39,604 nt of DNA from Opitutales bacterium (GTDB lineage: Bacteria > Verrucomicrobiota > Verrucomicrobiia > Opitutales > Seribacteraceae). Of the stretch, positions 8,376 to 17,133 are shown piece after piece. Numbering within the stretch: the first letter of the stretch is position 1; the number at the start of each line of letters is the position of its first letter. A program made the position numbers and the translations under genes. The notes below the pieces were generated by a model that saw only the letters and a list, made by a program, of their open reading frames with translations, was not told where the DNA came from and searched no databases. Where the stretch lies: positions 1 to 39,604 of the forward strand of contig OMJS01000085.1 of assembly GCA_900299365.1 (NCBI GenBank). Direction: 5' to 3'.

Positions 8376-9518
8376 ATGATCAAGCTTCAAGAATATAAGG
8401 AAGGAGAAATTGTCCTACCAGAAGGCGAACTGGGTACTGGCTTTTGTATATTGGAAAGCGGTACTCTCGAAGTCATTCGAGACAATCGTGTTCTTAGCGA
8501 AATCGATATGAAAGGAGCCATATTTGGAGAACTTAGCGAAATTCTTGGCATGAAAAGAGATGCGGCTATCCGGGCAAAAACAGCCGCAAAAGTGAGGCAT
8601 GTGGAAGAAAGTATTGCGAACATTGTCACTAAAAATCCCAAAGTGGCCCTCAAACTTATCCGTACTTTGGGTCGGCGATTGTACCGGATGAATAAGATAG
8701 CTCCCCGTGGCGATTCGGACTTTAATATATTCAAAAAAGCTGACGGAACTAAAGCACTTGATGTAACAGACAATACCATTCGCATATTGGTGGTGGATGA
8801 TAAACCAAACATCATCAAACAATTGACTGATATGTTTGCAAAAAGCAATTGGCAGGTGGAAGGTGCCAAAGACGAGCAATGTGCCTTAGAGGCCTGTGAA
8901 CATAGCCACTATTCTGCCATACTCATTAGTATGGCTTTGCCCGGAGATACCGCAATTGATTTGCGCAGAAAACTAAAAACCAATCATCGGGTATTAAATA
9001 CTCCAGTGGTCGGTATGATCGTCATGGGAGATCAGGCTGCCCAAAAGAAAGCCTTGGATGCCGGATTTGCAGATTGCATCACTAAACCATTTGATCAGAA
9101 CAAAACCGATGCGGTTATGTACAAGGTTATGAACCTGGATTCTTCCGCCCGTTATTTTAAATTCGTTGATGATTATTTACTTTTCGAGCTTCCCACCGAG
9201 CTATCTCCATTTGTCATAAATGACATCAAAGAGAATATGGATCAACGTATCCGCAATACCATTAATGAAGGAATTCTTAAACTTATCATCGATGTTTCAT
9301 CTCTCGAAGAAGTGGAAGAAGATGCAATCGAGGTAGTTGGCGAATTTTCGGAAAAGATTGAAGATATGAAATTACCGATGCGTGGAGCTATTATTGCCAC
9401 CGGTGAGGATGCAGAGATGTGGAATAATTTAGACGGTTGTGAAGATTGGGCAATTTGTGAAAACCTCGAAGAAGCCAAGGAATCTTTTGATCGTGAGGTA
9501 GAGGATGATGAGGACTGA
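8376..9518 (+). CDS. cNMP-binding / pseudo-receiver / STAS-like signalling protein
   Basis: This is a 380-residue cytoplasmic signalling protein without membrane segments. Residues about 5-110 are a cyclic-nucleotide-binding domain of the CRP type; the phosphate-binding cassette is recognisable (FGELSEILGMKRDAA). Residues about 130-250 are a receiver fold with the acidic pair Asp141-Asp142 (VVDDK) and the conserved Lys237 (TKPFD). The phospho-acceptor position is Ser185 (ILISMALPG), so Asp-phosphorylation is not expected. Residues about 255-370 resemble an anti-sigma-antagonist (STAS) domain (LKLIIDVSSLEEVEEDAIEVVGEF). The tail is acidic. No DNA-binding or output enzyme domain is present, so it probably acts by protein contacts. 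It is divergent from the flavoenzyme gene; no partner kinase or sigma regulator is adjacent. Domain calls are from motif reading. Confidence 0.75.
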   Translation: MIKLQEYKEGEIVLPEGELGTGFCILESGTLEVIRDNRVLSEIDMKGAIFGELSEILGMKRDAAIRAKTAAKVRHVEESIANIVTKNPKVALKLIRTLGRRLYRMNKIAPRGDSDFNIFKKADGTKALDVTDNTIRILVVDDKPNIIKQLTDMFAKSNWQVEGAKDEQCALEACEHSHYSAILISMALPGDTAIDLRRKLKTNHRVLNTPVVGMIVMGDQAAQKKALDAGFADCITKPFDQNKTDAVMYKVMNLDSSARYFKFVDDYLLFELPTELSPFVINDIKENMDQRIRNTINEGILKLIIDVSSLEEVEEDAIEVVGEFSEKIEDMKLPMRGAIIATGEDAEMWNNLDGCEDWAICENLEEAKESFDREVEDDED

Positions 9519-9582
9519 TCCAAGTCATTCATTATCACTACACTGAAATTATCTCCTGCTTTATCAAATTAGTTTTGAACTA

Positions 9583-10500
9583 ATGCCCGACTCCACGGAT
9601 GCAGAAAAAGCTCGTAGTGCTTTTACGGGTTTACAAGACCGAATTACTGAGCATTTACTTTTAAACGATCCCACTTGTAAGAAGGTTGAAGATCAATGGG
9701 ACCGGGATGAGGGAGGTGGAGGAATTACTCGGGCATTTGCCCAAGGTGATGCTCTCGAAAAAGGCGGGATCAACTTCTCTGATGTAGTAGGTAGCGAGTT
9801 ACCTCCTTCTGCTACGCAATCCCGCCCCGATTTAAGTGGTCTTCCCTTTCGGGCAATGGGGGTATCAGTTGTTTTTCATCCTTATAACCCCTATGTTCCA
9901 ACCAGTCATGCCAATATCCGTTACTTTGAGGCTGGCCCAGAAAATAACCCTGAGGCATGGTGGTTTGGAGGAGGATTTGACCTAACCCCTTACTACCCTT
10001 TTCATGAAGATGTTCTTGCCTGGCATAAAGCAGCAAAATCAGTCTGTGATCCATTCGGTGAGCATCTCTACGATGAATTTAAAAGTTGGTGTGACCGTTA
10101 TTTCTTTCTTCCTCACCGCAAGGAAACTCGTGGGGTTGGTGGTCTATTTTTTGATGATCTAAATCTTGAGAGCTTTGAACATTCCCTAGAATTTGCTCTT
10201 CAAGTTGGTCATTGTTTTTGTAATACCTACTTTGAAATATTTGAAAAAAGGAAGACCACTCCTTTTGGACAGAAACAAAGAAATTTTCAAAAATATCGGC
10301 GTGGCCGCTATGCCGAGTTTAACCTCGTTTATGACCGGGGAACTCTTTTTGGACTCCAGTCAGAAGGCAGGACAGAGTCCATTCTCATGTCTATGCCACC
10401 AGAGGTATCCTGGAACTATGGATGGACGCCGGATGAAGATTCTCCTGAAGAAGAACTTTACCGTTCATACCTCAAGCCCAGAGATTGGTTAAGGGAATGA
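9583..10500 (+). CDS. hemF: Oxygen-dependent coproporphyrinogen III oxidase
   Basis: HemF oxidatively decarboxylates coproporphyrinogen III to protoporphyrinogen IX using O2, a late step of haem synthesis in the cytoplasm. The 305-residue length matches the family (about 300). Conserved segments are visible in order: GGGGITRAF, the HPYNPYVPTSHANIRYF signature, WWFGGGFDLTPYYPF, HRKETRGVGGLFFDDL, and RRGRYAEFNLVYDRGT with LQSEGRTESILMSMPP. The start ATG at 9583 has no Shine-Dalgarno sequence before it, but the N-terminus fits the family. Its stop overlaps the start of hemE in an ATGA junction, so the two haem enzymes are probably translated together. Dependence on oxygen fits an aerobic or microaerobic host. 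Confidence 0.96.
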   Translation: MPDSTDAEKARSAFTGLQDRITEHLLLNDPTCKKVEDQWDRDEGGGGITRAFAQGDALEKGGINFSDVVGSELPPSATQSRPDLSGLPFRAMGVSVVFHPYNPYVPTSHANIRYFEAGPENNPEAWWFGGGFDLTPYYPFHEDVLAWHKAAKSVCDPFGEHLYDEFKSWCDRYFFLPHRKETRGVGGLFFDDLNLESFEHSLEFALQVGHCFCNTYFEIFEKRKTTPFGQKQRNFQKYRRGRYAEFNLVYDRGTLFGLQSEGRTESILMSMPPEVSWNYGWTPDEDSPEEELYRSYLKPRDWLRE

Positions 10501-11534
10501 AAATGGGGGGAAGAAACTTATTCCTCGATACATTAAGGGGAAAAAACAAAAGTGGCCGCCCTCCCCTATGGGTAATGCGACAGGCAGGTCGTTATCTTCC
10601 TGAATATCGGTCATTAAAAGAAAAGTATTCTTTTATTGAGATGGTAAAATCCCCTGATCTTGCCACAGAGGTTACCTTACAACCTCTCCGCAGGTTTGAT
10701 CTCGATGCCGCTATTGTTTTTTCTGACATTTTGGTAATCCCCGAGGCGATGGGTCAGGGATATGATTTTCGTAATGGCGGGGGTATTGAAATGACCTCAA
10801 AATTAATCAATCAGAGAGATATAGAAAAACTTTCTGAAGAAGATATCGAAAATAAGCTCTCTTATGTTTCTGATGCTTTGAAAATTCTTCGTAATGAATT
10901 GGGTAATAAGCATGCCCTTCTGGGCTTCTGTGGTTCGCCATGGACACTTGCCTGCTATATGATCCAAGGTGGCTCGGCAAATGGTTTCCCCAAGGCTTTG
11001 GATTGGGCAAAAAACCACCAATCTTCCTTTAATCAATTACTGGAAAAAATAACCAACGCCCTTATCAAATATATTAAGATGCAGGCAAATTGTGGAGTGG
11101 ACGCCCTGCAAATTTTTGATAGCTGGCACAACCTTTGTCCATCTTCACAACTGTGGGAATACTCCCTTAAATGGATCACCAAGATGATTGATCATGCCCC
11201 AGGCGACCTTCCTCTCATTGTTTATGCCAATACCTCAACAAGCGGAGTTTCCAACCTTGCACGTACTGGTACCAATGCAATCGGGGTTCATCATGGTGCT
11301 GAAATTGCCCTAGTTCGCCAGCAACACCCTGTGCCCATGGTACTTCAAGGAAATCTTGCACCCGAAATCATGGAAACAGACGCAGATAATGTCATGCATG
11401 AGGCCATTAAAATTTTGGATTCGATGAAAAATGATCCTGCCCATATCATGAATTTGGGACACGGGATTAAACCAATAGCAAAAATTGAGTGTATGGATGC
11501 CCTAGTAAGAACCGTTCTTTCCTACAATGCCTGA
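10497..11534 (+). CDS. hemE: Uroporphyrinogen decarboxylase
   Basis: HemE removes four carboxyl groups from uroporphyrinogen III to give coproporphyrinogen III, the substrate of the neighbouring HemF. The family signature PPLWVMRQAGRYLPEYR lies near the N-terminus; the catalytic FSDILVIPEAMG segment, GFCGSPWTLACYMIQG and the C-terminal LGHGIKP segment are intact. Start choice: ATG at 10497 overlaps the hemF stop as ATGA. A second ATG at 10503 lies six bases after AAGGGA (10491-10496), one of the few Shine-Dalgarno-like sequences here, and may be the true start. The two differ by only two residues. The TTG at 10485 is unlikely. The 3' end overlaps the convergent lpxK gene by 13 bases. Confidence 0.96.
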   Translation: MKMGGRNLFLDTLRGKNKSGRPPLWVMRQAGRYLPEYRSLKEKYSFIEMVKSPDLATEVTLQPLRRFDLDAAIVFSDILVIPEAMGQGYDFRNGGGIEMTSKLINQRDIEKLSEEDIENKLSYVSDALKILRNELGNKHALLGFCGSPWTLACYMIQGGSANGFPKALDWAKNHQSSFNQLLEKITNALIKYIKMQANCGVDALQIFDSWHNLCPSSQLWEYSLKWITKMIDHAPGDLPLIVYANTSTSGVSNLARTGTNAIGVHHGAEIALVRQQHPVPMVLQGNLAPEIMETDADNVMHEAIKILDSMKNDPAHIMNLGHGIKPIAKIECMDALVRTVLSYNA

Positions 11535-12724
11535 GCAGTTCGACGGAGTGGTACTACCTTTGGTTTGAGTTGGCAAATTGTACTCACCGCTTCTTCAAAA
11601 TCATCGAATCCTTCAACGATTTCAATCTCCATACGTAAATAAAATAAAGGAATTACTGGCTTAAATTCTTTGGGTATACGCACTGCATCCTTTTCTGTAG
11701 TTATCATAATTTCGACCCCGGCATTCTTGGCTTGTTGGAATAGTCTTTCCAGTTCATCTTCACTATATCGGTGATGATCAAGAAATCTTTTCTTGTACCT
11801 CAATTCACCAGACATCCGATGAATCAATTGTTCGAAGCCACGAGGTGAGGCAATTCCGCAAAACATCCCTACATGACGATCGAAGAGGAAGCTTAATTTT
11901 TGTTCTTCCTCACCATTCACCTGCCTAAAAACTTTTGCTTTGTGAGCACATCTTATGATTTCTGCTTGCTTATTGTACTTCCGAATGGTTTCGAGCAGTT
12001 CGAGTTGGGGTTCAATTTCCGATTTGGTAACCAATACATAAGAAGCCCGAGACAAATGACGAACGGGTTCCCGCAATATGCCGCGTGGTAATAGCTTGTG
12101 ATTACCGAAAGGATTTAACTGATCAACCAGCAATAAATTCATGTCTGCCTTAATAGGTAGGTATTGAAATCCATCATCAAGAATCAAGACATCCACTCCA
12201 AATTCCTCGATCGCAAATTTTCCGGCACGAACTCGATCTTTATCTGTTAGCACCACAATTCCGGGCAAATTGTGAGCAAGCATAAATGGTTCATCTCCAG
12301 CTTCTTCGGAATCCAGTAAAACATGCCTCCCATCGCTTACTACCTTAGTGCCCGCATTTATGTCGGATAACTTATCGTCCTTACTCTTGTATCCACGACT
12401 GAGAATCCCGACTTTTTTTCCTTTTGTTTGTAATTCTCTGGCTAAACGCTCAACAACTGGTGTCTTTCCAGTTCCCCCCATGGTAAGGTTCCCTACAACG
12501 ATGACCAAACTATCCAGTCGTGTAGACTGCAAAAAGAAATTTCGGGAATATAAAAATAACCGTACCCTTACAATGCCGTAAAAAAGGTAAGAGAAAGGAT
12601 TAAGAAAAAGACCAAACAAACGAGCAGAAATGGAAAGATCTCGGTCATATAATACACCTTCGACGAAGCTTTCAAAGTCGCTCCATTTTTGTTTTGTCCA
12701 ATCAAGCCCGCGATTTTGGGTCAT
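11522..12724 (-). CDS. lpxK: Tetraacyldisaccharide 4'-kinase (lipid A biosynthesis)
   Basis: LpxK phosphorylates the 4' position of the lipid A disaccharide precursor at the inner membrane, so the host makes lipopolysaccharide. The 400-residue protein has a hydrophobic N-terminal segment ([25 protein letters not shown]) that anchors it to the membrane, and the Walker A motif [17 protein letters not shown]. The family motifs ILSRGYK, DEPFMLA and [10 protein letters not shown] are present. It is longer than E. coli LpxK (328) because of a longer N-terminal extension. ATG at 12724 is preceded by AGGA at a four-base spacing, one of the few Shine-Dalgarno-like starts here. No other lpx genes are adjacent. 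It overlaps hemE tail to tail. Confidence 0.94.
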   Translation of the reverse strand: MTQNRGLDWTKQKWSDFESFVEGVLYDRDLSISARLFGLFLNPFSYLFYGIVRVRLFLYSRNFFLQSTRLDSLVIVVGNLTMGGTGKTPVVERLARELQTKGKKVGILSRGYKSKDDKLSDINAGTKVVSDGRHVLLDSEEAGDEPFMLAHNLPGIVVLTDKDRVRAGKFAIEEFGVDVLILDDGFQYLPIKADMNLLLVDQLNPFGNHKLLPRGILREPVRHLSRASYVLVTKSEIEPQLELLETIRKYNKQAEIIRCAHKAKVFRQVNGEEEQKLSFLFDRHVGMFCGIASPRGFEQLIHRMSGELRYKKRFLDHHRYSEDELERLFQQAKNAGVEIMITTEKDAVRIPKEFKPVIPLFYLRMEIEIVEGFDDFEEAVSTICQLKPKVVPLRRTAQAL

Positions 12725-12844
12725 AGCATCCTAGAATTAAGGTAAATCAGCATTGTTTCAATCCGATTTCCCATGAGAATCCTTTGATCCATTGACTTTT
12801 TTTTACTAAGGTATTTGATATGACTCTTTTACCTAGTCGAAAAA

Positions 12845-13228
12845 ATGCAGGTAACCCTACTTAAATCAAAGCTTCACCGGGCAAAGGTCACTGGTGTCCA
12901 TCAGAACTATTCTGGTAGCCTCTCTATTGATCAGGATTTGTTGGATGCTGCTGGCTTTTTGCATCATGAAAAAATCTTGGTTGGAAACATTAGTAATGGG
13001 GAAAGATTTGAAACTTATTGCATACCCGCACCTCGGGGTTCCGGCGAAATAGCATTGAATGGTGCTGCCGCCCACAAGGGGAAAGTAGGCGATCTTTTGG
13101 TTATTATTACTTTTGTGACCCTTAATCCTGATGAAGCCGCAGTTTGGGAACCGAAACTTGTTCTGGTAGGAAAAAATAATCTCAAACATGAGGTAATTCC
13201 ATCACCTGCTCCTCTTTCCAATGATTGA
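12845..13228 (+). CDS. panD: Aspartate 1-decarboxylase proenzyme
   Basis: PanD decarboxylates L-aspartate to beta-alanine for pantothenate and coenzyme A synthesis. The 127-residue proenzyme self-cleaves at Gly24-Ser25 to form the pyruvoyl cofactor; that site is intact (YSGSLSID). Lys9 (KSKLHRAKVT) and the NGAAAHKGKVGD segment, which form the active site and tetramer core, are also present. Length matches the family. Whether a PanZ/PanM maturation factor is needed is not visible. The gene overlaps the following aminotransferase by eight bases, which suggests translational coupling. A weak promoter-like TTGACT lies at 12792-12797, but I see no convincing -10 box. Confidence 0.95.
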   Translation: MQVTLLKSKLHRAKVTGVHQNYSGSLSIDQDLLDAAGFLHHEKILVGNISNGERFETYCIPAPRGSGEIALNGAAAHKGKVGDLLVIITFVTLNPDEAAVWEPKLVLVGKNNLKHEVIPSPAPLSND

Positions 13229-14306
13229 TTACAAACTACATATTCCCGGTCCGGTGGATGTCTCCGCCGATGCGTACAAAGCCATGTCAACTCGTGTTAT
13301 GGGTCACAGAAGCCCAGACTTTGTTGATCTTTATCAGTCTTGCCAACCCCGATTACAGGAGCTTTTCCAAACCAAAGACCCGGTATTTCTCTCCACTTCT
13401 AGTGCATGGGGAGTTATGGAAGGATCCATCCGTAATTTATGTGCCAAAAAAACCCTTTGCTGTATGTGCGGTGCCTTTTCCGACAAATGGTTGGATGTGG
13501 CGAAAAGATGTGGCAAAGATGCAGATGGTCTTGAGGTAGAATGGGGATCCCATATCGATCCTGTATTACTTGATGAAAAACTTTCCACTGGGGAATATGA
13601 TCTAGTTACCTTGGTGCACAACGAAACTTCATGTGGGATGATGAATCCTCTTGAGGACATAATGAAAGTCTTGGCTAAGTACCCTGATGTTATCTCTGTA
13701 ATTGATACGGTCAGTTCCTTCTCTGTTGTACCTATTCCAAAAGATGAGTGGGGAATTGATGTCATTCTCACGGGTTCGCAAAAAGCCCTCGCCTTGCCTC
13801 CAGGGCTTGCATTGCTCTCGGTGTCTGAAAGAGCATTTTCCCGTGCGGAAAGTATTGAGGGACGTGGTTATTACTTCGATTTTCTGGAATTTCTAAAGAA
13901 TCACGAAAAAGGAATGACCCCCAGCACACCGGCGATTCCACAAATTCATGGTCTTCAATATACCCTGGATCAAATTTTTAGTGAAGGGGTGGAACAACGT
14001 CATAAACGCCATGCAAAACTCAATGACATGGTGCATTCATGGGTAAAAGAAAAAGGATTCATTCTTTTACCTGAGAAACGATTTGCTTCAAAATCACTCA
14101 CTTGTGTGAAAAACAACCTAGGCATGGATGTGGCTGGGTTTGTTAAGCAATTAAAAACAGAAAAAAAATTGGCGATCGACGGAGGTTACGGAAAAATCAA
14201 GGGAGAAACCTTCCGTATTTCCAATATGGGTAATGAGTCTGAAGAATCCATCACTCATTTGCTTCAGGCAATGGACGAGGTTTTACCCCGCCATTTACCC
14301 TCCTAA
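13221..14306 (+). CDS. Class V aminotransferase (alanine-glyoxylate / serine-pyruvate type)
   Basis: This is a 361-residue pyridoxal-phosphate enzyme of the class V fold, closest in pattern to alanine-glyoxylate and serine-pyruvate aminotransferases (PucG/AGXT group). The N-terminal HIPGPVDVS and GHRSPDFVDLY segments, the DTVSSFSVVPIP segment with the cofactor Asp, and the PLP-binding Lys188 in TGSQKALALPPG are all visible. The likely reaction is amino transfer from alanine or serine to glyoxylate or a similar keto acid. Its ATG overlaps the panD stop by eight bases, so the amino donor or acceptor could be linked to beta-alanine metabolism; that link is inference from the overlap. Phosphoserine aminotransferase is less likely because the family spacing and N-terminus differ. 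Confidence 0.85.
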   Translation: MIDYKLHIPGPVDVSADAYKAMSTRVMGHRSPDFVDLYQSCQPRLQELFQTKDPVFLSTSSAWGVMEGSIRNLCAKKTLCCMCGAFSDKWLDVAKRCGKDADGLEVEWGSHIDPVLLDEKLSTGEYDLVTLVHNETSCGMMNPLEDIMKVLAKYPDVISVIDTVSSFSVVPIPKDEWGIDVILTGSQKALALPPGLALLSVSERAFSRAESIEGRGYYFDFLEFLKNHEKGMTPSTPAIPQIHGLQYTLDQIFSEGVEQRHKRHAKLNDMVHSWVKEKGFILLPEKRFASKSLTCVKNNLGMDVAGFVKQLKTEKKLAIDGGYGKIKGETFRISNMGNESEESITHLLQAMDEVLPRHLPS

Positions 14307-14366
14307 TATTGCCTCTGCCTAAGCAAACAAGATTATATACGATTTATTGACTGCCGATACAGGCTC

Positions 14367-16823
14367 ATGAAAAAACTAATTATTGCCGAAAAACCTAGTG
14401 TTGCCCGCGACTTGGCCAATGCATTGGGTAAAATCCCCAAGAAAGAAGATCATTTCGAGAACGAAGAATGGATCATTGATAGTGCAATAGGACATTTGGT
14501 TGAGCTCTATATGCCTGATGATTTTGATAAAAAGCTAAAGGCTTGGAAGATTGCCAATCTTCCCATTATTCCACCAAAGTTTGAATTAAAACCTGTTGCT
14601 ACGGCTAAGAAAAAATTCCTAAGCCTCAAAAAGCAGCTAAAAAGGAAAGATGTTGAATTTGTAATTAATGCCTGTGATGCCGGTCGTGAGGGTGAACTTA
14701 TTTTTAATTATATTCATGAGCTCTCGGGTTCCAAATTATCCATCAAAAGACTCTGGCTTTTATCCATGACTCAAAAGTCCATTCGTGAGGCTTTTGATAA
14801 TCTGCGTGAAGGCAGCCAAATGCAGTCCTTACTCGACGCGGCAAGATGCCGTTCAGAATCCGATTGGCTTATCGGTATTAACGGTACACGTGCGGTTACC
14901 ATAAAACGAAACAAAGCTAGTAGCAGGCAGGTTTCTACTGTCGGAAGGGTACAAACCCCCACCCTTTCACTGGTTATTGAAAGAGAACACGAAATTCAAA
15001 AATTCAAACCTCAGACCTATTTTTCAATCCGGGCAAATTTTGAAATTCCCAACGGTGTCTACCAAGGGATTTTTCAAAAGCCTGATTTTAAAAAAGATGA
15101 AAACAACGATCGTGACCGAATCGATCGTATCTGGGATGAACAACTGGCACAATCTATCTTTGAAAGTGTGGAGCAATCCAGTTTCTGTCCTGTTTCAGAA
15201 ACAAAAAAAAGATCGAAACAAAGTGCTCCGAGGTTGTATGATTTAACCACTCTACAAAGAGAGGCAAACCGTCTACATAGTTTACCAGCCAGTAGAACCT
15301 TGCAGATTGCTCAAGCTCTCTATGAAAAACATAAAGTCATTACCTATCCTAGGACTGATTCCAAAGCACTGCCCGAAGATTATGTTTCCACCTGCAATGA
15401 CTTACTCCAAAGAGTCACCGGAGATTACCAATCGTTTGCTCAAAATGTTTTACAACAAGGATGGATAAATCCCAGTGATAAGAGGGTATTTAACAACAAG
15501 CAGATAAGTGACCACTTTGCGATTATTCCCACCAGTACTAGCCCATCCAAACTAGACGCTAACGAGTGGAAGATTTACAACCTTATCCTAAAAAGATTCA
15601 TCGCAGTTTTTTATCCAGCTGCCGAATGGGACATTACCACAAGAATTACTGAGGCCTCCGGACATTTATTCAAAACTGAGGGCAAGGTATTGGTCCAACC
15701 CTCCTGGTTATCGATCTACGGAAAGGATCATGGAGGTGATGATACTCTCCCTGCATTGGCTAATGAAAATGAAGCTAAGTTTTTGGATACTGAACTAATT
15801 TCTGACCAAACTAAGCCACCTCCACGCTACACAGAAGCAACTCTTCTTTCAGCCATGGAAGGCGCTGGAAAATTAGTTGATGACGACGAATTAGCAGAGG
15901 CACTAAAAGAAAAAGGACTGGGAACACCGGCCACCCGTGCTTCCACGATCGAGCACCTCATTAAAGAGAAATATCTTCGCAGGGAAGGCACCGAACTCTT
16001 CCCCTCGCTCAAGGCAGAAGATTTATTTCAATTTTTACATGCCGCTGGGGTAGAAGTTCTAACCAGTCCAGCCATGACTGGAGAATGGGAACAAAAACTT
16101 CGTCAAATCGAGGAAGGAAAAAAGACCCGTACATCATTCATGGATGAAATTTCTAACCTTACCAAAGACTTTGTGGCCAAGACCACCGGTTTTGATGAAA
16201 CAACCGCATCTCTTAAAGAAACAAAATTGCGGTCCCCGCTCGATAACCAACCAATACTAGAAGGACTTAACAGCTACCAAAATGAGGCTGGTGATTTCAA
16301 GATTTCCAAAAATATCGCAGGTCGTCGCCTGACTGTAGACGAGGTTGAGGTTCTTTTACGGGATAAACGGGTTGGTCCTCTTGATGACTTTATCTCGAAG
16401 ACTGGGAAGCGATTTTCTGCCATGCTGAAAATGGAAGAAGATTATAAAATTAGTTTTCTCTTTGATAATTCCAAAGATGAACAAGAGGAATCAGTGGAGA
16501 AAGATATGATTAAGACTGCTCCGATCGTGAGTAATTGTCCGGTTTGTGAAGGCTCTATCTACCAGACTGATCTTTCTTTTTTATGTTCGAATAACAAAAG
16601 GGTCTCTGACAATGGGTCATGCAACTTTCGGATCACCCGAAAATTATTAGACAAAGAAATTCCTTTGGATGAATTCAAGAAATTGATAACCGAGAAAAAA
16701 ACCGGGCTCATTAAGGGGTTTATATCCCGACGGACCAAGCGACGCTTCGATGCCAATTTGTTGTTAAAATCAAATGGATCTATCGGATTTGAATTTCCTC
16801 CCAAGAAAAAGAAGTCTGCCTAA
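14367..16823 (+). CDS. topB: DNA topoisomerase III (type IA)
   Basis: TopB relaxes and decatenates DNA by passing strands through a transient break. The 818-residue protein starts directly with the TOPRIM motif (LIIAEKPSVARDLANAL), followed by NACDAGREGELIF with its metal-binding acidic residues. The catalytic tyrosine is Tyr327 in ITYPRTDSKALPED, almost the same position as Tyr328 in E. coli TopB. Later segments YTEATLLSAMEGAGK and KGLGTPATRASTIEHLI are type IA signatures. The C-terminus has a repeated domain around a zinc-ribbon-like cysteine set (CPVC...FLC...GSC), as in many TopB-like proteins. It starts an apparent three-gene operon with the FmdB-like gene (13 bases downstream) and lipA. 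Confidence 0.93.
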   Translation: MKKLIIAEKPSVARDLANALGKIPKKEDHFENEEWIIDSAIGHLVELYMPDDFDKKLKAWKIANLPIIPPKFELKPVATAKKKFLSLKKQLKRKDVEFVINACDAGREGELIFNYIHELSGSKLSIKRLWLLSMTQKSIREAFDNLREGSQMQSLLDAARCRSESDWLIGINGTRAVTIKRNKASSRQVSTVGRVQTPTLSLVIEREHEIQKFKPQTYFSIRANFEIPNGVYQGIFQKPDFKKDENNDRDRIDRIWDEQLAQSIFESVEQSSFCPVSETKKRSKQSAPRLYDLTTLQREANRLHSLPASRTLQIAQALYEKHKVITYPRTDSKALPEDYVSTCNDLLQRVTGDYQSFAQNVLQQGWINPSDKRVFNNKQISDHFAIIPTSTSPSKLDANEWKIYNLILKRFIAVFYPAAEWDITTRITEASGHLFKTEGKVLVQPSWLSIYGKDHGGDDTLPALANENEAKFLDTELISDQTKPPPRYTEATLLSAMEGAGKLVDDDELAEALKEKGLGTPATRASTIEHLIKEKYLRREGTELFPSLKAEDLFQFLHAAGVEVLTSPAMTGEWEQKLRQIEEGKKTRTSFMDEISNLTKDFVAKTTGFDETTASLKETKLRSPLDNQPILEGLNSYQNEAGDFKISKNIAGRRLTVDEVEVLLRDKRVGPLDDFISKTGKRFSAMLKMEEDYKISFLFDNSKDEQEESVEKDMIKTAPIVSNCPVCEGSIYQTDLSFLCSNNKRVSDNGSCNFRITRKLLDKEIPLDEFKKLITEKKTGLIKGFISRRTKRRFDANLLLKSNGSIGFEFPPKKKKSA

Positions 16824-16836
16824 ATAGGTCATCACA

Positions 16837-17133
16837 ATGCCTGTTTACAAATACCTAGTGATAAATAAAAGTAATGCTCCAGAATATATTGAAATCGAGC
16901 AAGAAGTTAACGACCCACCATTAAGTATTCACCCTGTGACCAGCGAACCAATCAAAAGAGTGTTAACCTCTCCTACTTTAACCCTCAATCATTCTTCTGC
17001 CCGCGAGAAAAAGATATTATCTCCTGATCACCTAGCTAATAATGGATTTTCGGTTTTGCAGAGAGACAGCGGTTCCAAAAAATATATTCAAACAGTGGGT
17101 AAAAATCCAAAACTAGATCTTTCTAATGACTGA
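16837..17133 (+). CDS. FmdB-family small protein lacking the zinc-ribbon cysteines
   Basis: This 98-residue protein opens with MPVYKYLV and continues EIEQEVNDPPLSIHPVTSEPIKRVL. That follows the FmdB regulatory-protein pattern (MPxYEYxC..C....E.xxxxxDPPL..CPxCG.PxxR). The four cysteine positions that hold zinc in FmdB are replaced: Val8, Lys11, His32 and Thr35. There is not a single cysteine in the protein. The C-terminal half (LSPDHLANNGFSVLQRDSGSKKYIQTVG) resembles the C-terminal extension of longer FmdB proteins. It overlaps lipA by eight bases and follows topB by 13 bases. Function is unknown; FmdB itself is only loosely linked to formamidase regulation. Homology is read from pattern spacing and is moderately sure. 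Confidence 0.7.
   Translation: MPVYKYLVINKSNAPEYIEIEQEVNDPPLSIHPVTSEPIKRVLTSPTLTLNHSSAREKKILSPDHLANNGFSVLQRDSGSKKYIQTVGKNPKLDLSND

Noticed and set aside
8387-8879. Two overlapping minus-strand open reading frames of 154-160 residues opposite the cNMP gene
   Set aside because: Antisense to well-conserved cNMP and receiver domains, low complexity, and no family resemblance.
12792-12822. Promoter for panD with TTGACT as -35 box
   Set aside because: The best -10 candidates (TTGATA, TGATAT) match only about half of the consensus, so I did not call a promoter.
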